Positions 49,601 to 61,600 of a DNA stretch of 64,000 bases are shown piece after piece. The translations under genes and the position numbers were made by a program. Numbering within the stretch: position 1 is the first letter of the stretch; each line of letters starts with the position of its first letter. The notes under the pieces are model-generated. The model did no database searches, was not told the origin of the DNA, and saw nothing but the letters and a program-made list of their open reading frames with translations. This DNA is from Loripinus fragilis (Eukaryota > Mollusca > Bivalvia > Lucinida > Lucinidae): positions 62,590,253 to 62,654,252 of the forward strand of contig OZ026525.1 in the NCBI GenBank assembly GCA_964019695.1, written 5' to 3'.

Positions 49601-52600
49601 AAGAAGCTGGTTGAAGATTACAACCGTTTTAGCTCGATATTTAGGACTAGTGTTATTATTTTATATTTTTAGAAAATTGGTCAAATACTGAAAACTTAAA
49701 GGGAATATTCCTACCCTATTAATATTTATCTTGATCAAAAATAAATTCCTCATTAATTACTAATTTATTTTTACACTCTGCTTCTTCATCAGGTGATTAA
49801 AAGCCTGTTTATTGCCCATAAAACCAGTAACTGGCTGCTGACATCTTTTCCCTCATGGTTGCCAAATGGCTTTAAATCAAGCATCTGGTCACCTCAGCTA
49901 TGAGTTAATGGCACCACATCTCAGTGGAGAGAGCTTATAATTAGGCTGTGCTTCCATTCAATTATTTCAGTGAGTAATAATGGCTTCATGTAATAAGAAT
50001 GAGAATTACTTGAGACAGTAGCTACCTTACATGTTTGCACTACAGAAATAAGCAGTCTGGTTCAGGGCCCCTATTAAAGTAAGTAATAGTTAATAACATT
50101 AATTGAAATTGTAATATTTAGCTCTGTGCATGATATCTTCTGCTTTGCAAACATTTTGAACCCAGATCAGGCCCACCAAAATAAGGGACCTGATCAGGAT
50201 CCAAACTGTTTGGTGCTCTGATTGCATTCCTGAAAAAAGTTTTTTGGAAAAGTGATTTCCTAAAGAAAAAGGCAGACAATTAAAACATTCAAAATAATCC
50301 TGTATTCGCAAAGAGTACATATATATGCATTGTTTAATGTCATAACTTTTATTATTTCTATTATCATTTCCATAAATCTGAGCAAATTCTTGAAGAAAAT
50401 TCAAACCAAGTCAAGTTTATTAGGTCCAATCCAACAAAATAGCTTGCAAGCCTAACAGACTCAGATCAGCCTGCACGTTGATCCATGCAGACAGCAAAGA
50501 CTCTGACCATACAGTGTCTATATCCAGGCTGATCTGAGTCTCGCCTGTTGGTTCATGAATCTGCCAATTCTAGCCAGAGTCCTTGAAGCTTGGATACTTT
50601 AGCTACCCATTTTGTTGCTGTGAAAACACTGATCAGACTATAATCAAACGCAGATGCGGTGCTTGATGCTCATACCATTTTACTTTAAACCTGTTTGTGT
50701 CGTCTGCTGGTAAGCTTTTCAAAAATAAATGATAAGAGGTATGACATGTTGTCGGGCCTGATCTGGATCCAAACTGTTTGACACTCTTTGATAAGCTTTC
50801 CAAACAGTTTAGAAATAGATCAGACCGAACATTATACATTGACTGTAATTAACCTGCTTGACCTGATGACTGAGCCTTCTGTAGTGCTGCCTGAGGAATT
50901 CTTCTTGGAGTATTCAAGTGATTAATGGCGATCCCCTGTGGCATGTGAGTGCAATTAAATTATGGGCTAATTGGAGCAGTTTCAACAAAATAAATGGTCA
51001 TATGGTTCCCAGTATACTTTTAGCGCTATAATGAATGCATATGTAAAAAAGTCGGAATTATCACTTTCAATATGAGATTCTGAAAAAATAAGCACGGTGA
51101 CATATCCTTTTTATTTCATAAATGGATAGCCCATGCATAAAACCAACTGTATGCAAAGTATTGAAAATATTTCAACATGGGAAGTATTTAGTAGCATATG
51201 TCCTTAAAGGCTGGCTTTGAAAATGTAAATATACGTGCATGGACAGCTATATGTACACTTCCACAAAACGCTTTGAGGCGTGACTGTAACGGTAAATGCA
51301 TTGAAATAATTGAGGGTCATTACTTAGAGGTCGTGGTACTACTGTAGTTGTGTTTTAGTCTGGTTCACGAAATGTGGCAGTCTTTTACCGTTAGCAAAGA
51401 AAAGTTTATTATTCAAAACAGGAGCTGATTGCAGTTCTTTTTGTAAATGTACCTTCGAAAATGATGTCAAGTATACAATCCACGGTAGCGCAGCCGGGAA
51501 CGCGGCGGATTTGCAAAGATAGCTAACTTTAGCTTTAGTATGATTGTAAAACGAAGGTGTTTTCGTAAATTGGATTTATTTATTTATCTTTTTTATTATT
51601 TATATTTTTTGTAAATTTCAAAATTATCACTGGCATAATGATGTTCCAAACGGAGCTAGTCAGTAACAGTAGATATATAGACAAAGATAAAAGCACGTGC
51701 TAACAATTTCTCTTTAAATTTAGTCTGATTCCAATAGCCACATATTTCAGTATTCAAACCGCAAACTTTATATAGTATTTACATGTAGTTAGTAGTAATT
51801 TGACTTCTGTGGACTTCTAAAATGGAGGATTGAGTGCGAACTCTGGTCGGGCCACATCCTTTTGTTGAGATTGTATCTACCGGTGAAATGTAAAAAACAC
51901 AAAGCATAAGAGACCTTTCATAAGAAGCTGTCTGATAAAAGCGACCTTACGCCCCAACCACGTTACAACAATTACATGATGCATATTAAAGTAACCCAAA
52001 TAATGATTTGTCAGTCTCTTCCTTCAATGCATATCTTTTATGTTAAATGTTTTGGGTATTTAGCAATTGTAAAGACTTTCTAGTCAGAAATAGGAACAAA
52101 AGAACAAATATTAAACGAAAAGGAAAAAGTTCCAGAAAAACAAATGGTGTCTTGCTAGGATTCGAACCTCGATCCCTGAGTACTATAACTGCCCGCCTTA
52201 TCCGCTAAGCTATATATAGTATACGTTTCGTGCTTCTTAATAATTACAATCATTATTATGATTTGAAAGTGTCTTTTTTAAATATACCTGTGTCTCCTAT
52301 TTACATCAATGCACTTGTCTTGTATAACGGTAAATTACTGCCAACTTTCGTGAATCTATCTATAGGGGCCTACATTTTTGCCAGAGCCTTTGACAGCTTT
52401 GAGTGTGCGAGCAGTGAAGGCTCTGGTGAGACTGTGAGGTGTGGCTGTGTGGTGTAATGGCTTGTCCGAGATTTCACTGCTTGCAGATATGATAAGTACT
52501 AAACTCTCATAAACTGACTCATACTGTAAATTCGGAAATTTTCGCGAGAATTTTATTTTCGCGAAAAGGTTTAAAAAACTTATTTGTGACGTTAAAAATA

Positions 52601-55600
52601 CGCGACAAAGGCATGATTTACCTATATCAGTAAACAACAGAGTGATATTGCCATTTCGGGAGGGTTTTATTTTTACGAAACTTCGCGAAGTTTCGCGAAA
52701 ATAAAGCTCGCGAAAATTTCCGAATTTACAGTATTATTACTCAAAGTACTATTATTGTACATTTTAGCCAAGTTCCTTCAATTAGACATTGAATGACAAA
52801 ATATGCATGTCTGTTAGGCCTCTGTTCCAGCAAATATTAAAAAGTGTATTGTATATACGGAACGAAACTTCTGAACAAAACCAGTTAACAAAACACATTT
52901 TTTTCAATATAGCTCATTTAATATTAAACTGTTTGAAATGATATTTGACACAGTCTATTTGGGCACATGTATCCATCGATTGAACATAACAAAGGTTGAT
53001 TCAATAAGGATGTTTATTTATGCGTAACGAGTACTAATGGCAGTTTCGCACGTGGCACACGATGCTAAATGTTTTCCGCCTTGTGTATACTCGTATATTC
53101 ATCGACAACTATGCGACAACTTTGTTTTATCACAAAAATGCCAACGTTTGGGTTCTATGAGTATAGAGTAGAGGGGTCGGTCTGTGCGTTCAATCGAAAA
53201 CGGGGTCTCGTTGAGACTGATTCATAATTCATCAAAAAGTTTGACATGTTTTGATAGAGCCGAGAGTTTACATCACAACCTGTCGGTCATTTTTCATTTT
53301 TGCACACGTATGACGAGAAAAATCGACAAAAACTGAGTATTACGTATGTCATTAAATGTCCTGTATAGTCAACCATACTTTAGTGCGGTGATGCATAAAT
53401 GCTGCATTGGAACGTCGGAAGTGTCGAGATTGATGTGCAGTACACAGTTAATGGGTGACGGATGTTTCAATAATATTGTACACAAAAACATTTCATTCCC
53501 ATAAACACATTTCTGTGTTCTTTTAGGCCATATGGGCCTCCATAGGAGCACTGAATTGCATGAAAATTGCTACTTTATTACACAATAAACACGATAGTGT
53601 TCAATAATGTCCATTTACAGCGCCAGAAAGTTTCAATACTTTTGTGGACAAAAACTTGTCATCTCCATAAAGCATTCGTGTATTGTTTTATGCCACATGG
53701 GCTTCCATAGGAACATTGTGGATTACCTGCAAAGAATTTCTAGCGATAAGGCGAGCAATCTCCCTAAACGAGACGTTCGATTTATTTTGTTGAAATAACG
53801 ACTGGAGAAACTAGGCACGTTAAACAAATATATATAGACGGGCCGTCGATGCACCATTGCCCCCAATTTGTATATTTAAAACGGGATTTCCTTAATGCAT
53901 GTAATAACTCTACTTCTTATTGAATGGGAATTAATTTCGATCATCAACTGTACTTGTTATTCAGTAACATATATGGGAACTAGACCGTTAAACAAGGGTA
54001 CCAATCGTCCTATCACGCTATGTACTGTAAAACTATTTATACAGTTGATGTACAATAAAAACGACCATCTTGCAAAGTGGTCTATTTTTTGTCAGATATT
54101 TGATGTCTTCTTTCGCTTATACAACCCATTTCCCCCCCTAGACCCAAGACGCCCTTTACATATGTTATGTATTTGTATAGCGACATTTAATTGTCCAAAG
54201 GGCATCTTGGGTCTAGGGGGGCAAAGCATCTAAAAACAAACTGAAAGACGCCAGTTTCATCTTTTCAATGACAAACGTCACAATTTTAAGTATATTTCAT
54301 ACGCATGCGCAGAAGGAAAACCGCAAAGTTTCGAAAATGAAGGGCACTTATATCCTTAATATTTTAGCACTTTTACTTTTTGAAAACCTGCAAAGGATTT
54401 ACTAAAACTCTCGTCTAAACGGCACCCAGTCTAAAGACGTAAAATGAGGGGTGGGAGTAGAAGGAGCAAGCTTTAACGGTTTTGTAAATGATGAATCGCT
54501 TTGAACCCTATTTTGATGCTTTCTATGTAAATTTTACTACCGGAACAGACCAATTTTAAAAACATTAGGGCAATTTCAAAATTTAGGTTTTGTAATCATG
54601 TCAACTAGGGAAAATATACGCCTTATCGCTAGTACTCCTTCCTACTTATAGACATATGCGGCTATTTCCAATGCGCACCTTTCCCGCGTCTGGAAACGGG
54701 TAAAGTTGTCTGGGTCCTGTCTTTCGACCATTGATGGATTCGGATCAACACATCTTTCCGATATTCTTATGTCATATTAGTGTTCCGACATTTTCTTGAC
54801 AAAATAAAGTAATTAAAGTGCGTCCGAAACATCTATTGACATTTATCAGAACTGACCGTCTCAGCACCAAGGGCAGATAAATGTAGCTCAGTCGAAATCA
54901 AACGACGTACACAATTACCTTGGTTACGAATACGATAGTGGCTGAGTCTTTACTATTTGTACGGTTATTTAGAGCGGCGAACGACCTGACCTCGTGGCCT
55001 AGTGGCTAGCGTGTTTGGCTACGAAGCCAGAGGACCAGGATCGATTCCCGTGTGTGCACATATTTTCAGTATGTTTTTTCTTTCTTTTTTGAACATTTTA
55101 ATGCTAAGTTACTTTATATACTAGTTAATTGGCATCATCAAAACGACTGGAATGGTCATTCCTGAACTTTTTATATTGAATTACGCATGAAACCTATGTG
55201 GGTGGGGTTAAATTTGGCCCTCTTGAAAGAGAATTAGCTTGGTGACCCCAGATTTTTATTCTTATTTCTGAAAGGTATTATAATAGTCCATGAATTAAAA
55301 TTATTTTTTTAAGATTTTCACCATTAGATTTTTTAATACATGATTTATTCTAAAAACAAATTTCAATTTTAGACAAATTGCCAACATATATCATGCAGTA
55401 TCTTGTCACAGCATGGGATAACAAATAAACTTGCACATTTTCTATAAGGTTTAAGTTCATGGGCAATTATTTAAGTTAAAAGAAAGAAGCTGGCTGAAGA
55501 TTACAACCGTTTTAGCTCAATATTTAGGGCTAGTGTTATTATTTTATATTTTTAGAAAATTGGTCAAATGCTGAAAACTTCAATATGAAATTCTGAAAAA

Positions 55601-58600
55601 AAAGCACGGTGACATATCCTTTTTATTTCATGAATGGATAGCCCATGCATAAAACAAACTGTATGCAAAGTATTGAAAATATTTCAACATGGGAAGTATT
55701 TAGTAGCATATGTCCTTAATAAAAGCGAAACCCAAAAATGTGCAATAATGTCCATTTATAACACCATAAAGTTGGTGTTTTTCACTATAGGTCCCTGGAA
55801 CACTCGGTTTTAAGCGACGAGTTCAAATTTTAGCATTTGTGTGAAAATGAATTGCGATGGTGCCTTTATACAGTCTATCAATTGAGCATTTTAATTTCAA
55901 TTTATGAAAATGAAATTTTGATAGGTTCTGTTTAATTGACATTTCCATATTAAGTGTAAATTGCAGCTATGTATGTATCATATATGTTAAGATATATAAT
56001 AAAATATTAAGTGGCGGTTTGGAAGTTTCGCTCAGTATATAATAGGCATTGTATGTTTCTACCTCTCTGTACTTTGAATGCCTTCGTCGACGTAAGAAAG
56101 CGCACATCTAAGAACTGTATCCAGGGTAGCCCGGTTGATAAGAGGACATATATCGAGACTTTTTCCTCCAGCACACAAAGCCGCAATCTTCCTCTGAAAG
56201 ATTAGTAATTGACAACCTTATTATACAATGCAATCTGCCACAGGCCCGATCAAATTCAGATATGAAATAAGGAAGTAAGAGAAAATTAGAAAATCAGAAC
56301 TCTGGATGGAAGTCGCTATTTTGAATATTCCATTTATTTCATGTAATTTTTAAAAAGCCAATAAATCCCCAATTTCAATGCAAACTGTAAATTTATTTTT
56401 TTCAAAATCATTTATCTTAAATAGAAGAGTCAATAAAAATGCAAACAAAGTTAAAATGAATAGCAAGAAACTAGTCATTATGTTTGTGCATATTTAATTA
56501 GGGCTGGTTTATATCACAAAGCCAAAAAATGGACGCCCTCCATCAACACTACAAACATCTGTAAATGATTCTTATTCTTTATTCGTTGATCAATTTAACG
56601 GTATATGCATGATTTCATAAGGACATGTATTTCAGATGCACTTGCTGTCAAGGTTGCCATCCCCTTAAAAGCGTACAAGAATTCCAGGTAATGCCTATAT
56701 AAGTAGTTGTATCTTTCATATGTGTCAACAAAAGACACCAATGTCATCGGAAAACATGCTTTTGAGGCTTTTACATGTATTAAATGTACAGTAGTGCCTA
56801 AATAGAATTTTGAGCATGCTTTACATTTACAAAGTACAAACGGTATATATGTTTACTATTTGAAACATCTCAAAAGTTTATTCATGCTTTTAGTCTTTCT
56901 AAAATCTATTGTCATAAGACAGGACTGTTAAACTCGATTAAAACATGTTCAAATTGTTTCGCGTTTTGTAAGGTTTTTTCCAGCATGGAATCTTTAATTG
57001 GTGGAAAGTCACACAACATGGGCCACCAAGCGGTACATAACCGCCATGATTAAATAGCATACTTAACTTGAAGAGTGTCATGAAGTCTACTGAGACGTTT
57101 CCCATCAAGTGAACTAATTCAAAGAGTCAACATAAAGACGCAATTTTTATGTGACTCCACAATTAGAACTCCATTTGCTTTATGGTTAATTTTCTTGAAC
57201 ACAGTTTTAACCCCTAGTTACAAAAGATAAGCAATGCAACAGTAATTGACACGCCTTTGAATCAATGTACTAGTATATAAAAAGGCCTGTCTAAAATCAG
57301 TAGTATGCCAAAGCGCATGCGTAGACTAAATGCATATGTGTATGATAGTTTGGCACTTATGACATATGTTACATTTGCACGTTCAGGTAGTGACGTTACG
57401 CATAAGCCATATACCCCGGCATCCAATTTAGGTTACCTTGCACCCCAGGACATTTTTTCTTGGGTGTCAAATTGTTCATTGGTACCCCCTCAGGGCTCGA
57501 AAATTGTACACGTCCGCTCGTATTTACGAGTGGAAGTTTGGTAAGGGCGAGTGGAAATTGCCATTTGCTAGCCCAACAGGACGAGTAGATTTTTTTGGTT
57601 TTGTAATTATTTTTGAGGAAAAAAGAACTAACTAGCATGTTTTACAGCCTGCAAAAGCAACGCAAACACAGTGAAGAAAGATCGTTCGGTAGGTTTAAAA
57701 TGTCACTAAAATGTGACCGGATGTTTACACTAGTCAGCAGTAAATGCAACCTGGTTAAGGCATCAGGGGATAGTTTCAAAATTGGGGATGGACGAATTTT
57801 AATATATTCTGGTATAGGGGTCCAAAATAGCATATTTTGAATTTAAAATGTTGATTTATGAATATGTTTCGGCTAAAAAGCATTGTAGGATGGATATTTC
57901 TACAAGTTTGAGTGAAATACGAAACTAAAATTTTATATCATACAGCCCTGCTTGTGGTGGGCAACCTTGCATCGGCTGCAGTTGTCAGTTGTTTACAATG
58001 AGCACCAAAAGTGTCCTGTTTTCCAAGAGATTTTGCCAAAAACCTAATTGGTTATTAAAGGGTCGCCTCTTGATTTTGAATATTGTGTAATATTGATCTA
58101 CAGACTGAAAGTGAGTGATAGGGCTGGTGATGTGCAGGTAACTTTCGTTTTCCATATAATTGTGTTGGGGTCAGTGTATTTTCACTATTGAAAAAGTGTT
58201 GATGGGGATATAACAAATATTCCACTGGTACCTAGTTTTGGGTCATAGGGGCTTTATTTTTAATTTGCCAGGTTTTGACTGCTGTGGGGAGTAAGGCAAG
58301 GTATGAAGTGAGTTGATGTGCCTATTTGTTGAAAAGTTATTAAGTTTAAAAAAAGTATGCGGCCGCGGGCCAAAAGGTCCTTAAAAGAATTGTCCCGTGA
58401 TGCCTTAAGGAAACGACTTAATTTTCATTCTCCTTTTTTCAAAGATATTTTTTTATGTTTTTGATGCATCATCTATATCCAACTACAAGTGCAGTATGCA
58501 TTTTCATGTAGTGCACACAGTATTTGTTGAAAAAGCTGAAATAAGTTGCCACCGTACCTATCTTGAGATTCTTAATTTGAGGCTGTCCCCGAGCACCATG

Positions 58601-61600
58601 CCACTTAATATGTTTTTAAATTCTCAGAGGATCAGTAAAAATGCCAGAAAATGCTTTGTTTTGCAAGGAGTAGTTCCTACATAATTTATATTTAGGGTAA
58701 ACATCCCCCAGAGACAATTTTGGTTTAGTTCTTTATTTGATAGGACATGGCTTTGTCTATGATGATAGCACAAGAAGTGCATGCTTTTAAGTGCTCATAC
58801 ATTTGGTCTACCAGCCAACCACATTGGCTAGAGCATTTAATGGAAATCTTGCTAATTGGACTGAAAACAAACACTATAGAATAGCAAGGCAGTTTCGAAA
58901 GTACCGCGGGCTTAAAAGTACACAATGTACTTGTTTCATCGGGTAGGGACGGACAGATTCCAATGGCTGTGCTGCACTCCAGTTTCAGTTTCGAGTTAAA
59001 CACCTTACTCGAAATGTGCATCTTGTTGCATTTGTCCATAGCAAATAATTGCACAATTGTGGTGTCAGAAGAACATGAAATGGCCTCTTTTATACAAACT
59101 GAGCAGTGCGTCAATGTAGCTTATTTGTATGGTCCGCTTGTTATTGATAATAACAGAATGAATTGTAAACATGGAATGCTTCAGTCATCACAGTAGGTTC
59201 TCATGGTTAAACTGTATTTGTTCTTGCTCTTGCACATGCAGATCTAGGAACAGCAGGTTTATTTACTGTTTTGATTTTTGTTGTTGTTGTTGTTGTTGTT
59301 GTTGTTTTTGTTGTTGCCAAAATCAGTCTAAGTTGTTAGTAACTTTTACTAGAAGTTTCTTGTTTATTCCAGGTCCGACTGACTGACTGTCTGACGGAAG
59401 CTATGGGGAATCACTTTGACACCTGTGTTACCAGCCCTGCAGCCAGCACTAAACAGCGAGAGGTCATTCTGGATGAAAATAAGAAATCCTGACATTAACT
59501 GTGAGTACATTTTTACAATTTGAATCTTCATCTTTGTCCGAACTCTTTCAATATAATGGGAAATGTCCGTGCTAAAACTGAGAAGCTCTTTTTGTCTTAT
59601 TTTACCGGGGAATTTTCTTTGAAGCAGCCACTGCCGAGTTCTTTTATTCAATATAAATTCACAAAATGTTGACTATTTAAAAATGAATTTGCTTCAATGC
59701 ACCCACTCTTTGAGAGATTTTGGATGGAAATGACTTTTATCAATATTTGGAAATGTTCGAATACTGCTGATAGTATCTGGTGTGCATCTAAGTAGGGTAA
59801 ATTATTGGTATTCTTGCATTAATTAGCTGCTATTATCTCTATAATTGGGCATTTAGGTTAACCCATACAACAACAACATCAATTGCTTGATGATCTACAC
59901 AGATTAGAATGAACAGTTTAGACCCTGATCAGATGCAAAGGGGAGATAATTGTATTAACCTCTGTTTTCTACTTAAAATGGGGTTACATGCTTTGTAAGG
60001 GCCCTTTTTACATGTTTGGTAGTCCATGTGTCATACTTATAAGGTTTAGGATGACACAATACATGTTTTCCTCTGACAGCTTAAAGATAATCATTGCAGA
60101 GCTGCAAAGGACACTAACTGTCAGCAACTTAAGCTATGCCTGCTCTACAACATTTTAGCCCTTTCTAACAGGTCAGCTTTGGATTTTCCGCAAATTCTAA
60201 ATTTCATATGAAAGAGCAAATTTGAGTTTTTTTCAAATTAAATTCATTGATTGCTAGTCAAAATGGACCATATTACCTGGTAGGGTAACTTCTTTCAAGC
60301 TTCAAAATGAACTTCAAAAAATTAAGGCATCAGGGGATAGTTTCGAAATTGGGGATGGACGAATTTTAATATATTCTAGTAATAGGGGTCCAAAATAGCA
60401 TATTTTGAATTTAAAATGTTGATTTATGAGCAAATTTCGGCTAAAAAGCATTGTAGGATGGATATTTCCACAAGTTTGAGTGAAATACGAAACTAAAATT
60501 TCATATCATACAGCCCTGCTTGTGGCGGGGAACCTTGCATCGGCTGCAGTTGTCAGTTGTTTACAATGAGCACTAAAAGTGTCCTGTTTTCCGAGAGATT
60601 TTGCCAAAAACCTAATTGGTTATTAAAGGGTTGTCTCTTGATTTTGAATATAGTGTAATATTGATCTACAGACTGAAAGTGAGTGATAGGGCTGGTGATG
60701 TGCATATAACTTTCGTTTTCTATATAAGTTGTGTTGGGGTCAGTGTATTTTCACTATTGAAAAAGTGTTGATGGGGATATAAAAATATTCCACTGGTACC
60801 TAGTTTTGGGTCATAGGGGCTTTATTTTTAATTTGCCAGGTTTGACTCCTGTGGGGAGTAAGGCAAGGTATGAAGTGAGTTGATGTGCCTATTTCTTGAA
60901 AAGTTATTAAGTTTTTTAAAAAGTATGCGGCCGCGGGCCAAAAGGTCCTTAAAAAAACTGTCCCGTGATGCCTTAAAATCTGGTTGATCTTTTAACTAAA
61001 TACTGGGAAACATTGAAAAATCACTTCGGCCTAAGGGTTTTTCACCATCGCATCGCGTCAGCGATGGTGATATACGTTAGTAAACTTGATTGTGGTATTT
61101 CCTGCTCATACTCACTTACTATTTTTTTCCATTGGGCGCGTGTTCGATTCGGGCTTGTTCCATTAGCAAGTTGCGGAAATGGATCGGGTGTAAACTCCCC
61201 TGCAGCAGTGTCTTTTACTGTTCTTTATCAGACTCCCCGTCGACAAAGCTACTTCCAAAATTCCACCGTGATTGCGTGAGCGGTGTAGATATACTTTGGA
61301 AACTGGATTGCTTCTAAAAGTGAAAAGGCCTATTAGAGACCTTACCACTGAGCTAGAATCCCGACTAATATGGGCCCTTCGGATATTCTAGACTAAATGT
61401 GGCGAAATAACTAGATGTAGATGGGTCAGTTTCAATATACCCCTAGGCTTTATGTGCATTGATTTCGATTGAGGAATACGGTTGAAAGACTAATACATTC
61501 TGCTGGAGAGGGGGTTAACCCTACCATCCTTTAGTGTGTTCATGAGCAGAGTCTTACTTGAATATGAATATTTCCTGTCTTTTATTTGCTTCCAATGGAT

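Larger units (their letters stand above)
48761..51207. mobile_element. TTAA-flanked element, copy 1, split by a 1.37-kb insertion (49698-51066)
   Basis: Left ttaaagacatatgcggct, right gtagcatatgtccttaa (imperfect inverse). 48761-49697 plus 51067-51207 together match the intact 54646-55719 copy. Contains a tRNA-like block at 49096-49172. No ORF spans it. Confidence 0.85.

Noticed and set aside
58725..59114. 129-codon minus-strand ORF as a gene
   Set aside because: It overlaps the better protein-like plus-strand stretches; no recognised domain or splice sites, though the strand question is left open.
57755..60976. LTR retrotransposon with 0.65-kb LTRs
   Set aside because: The direct repeats do not start TG or end CA, each has its own inverted ends and TTAA flanks, and no gag/pol, primer site or polypurine tract lies between them.
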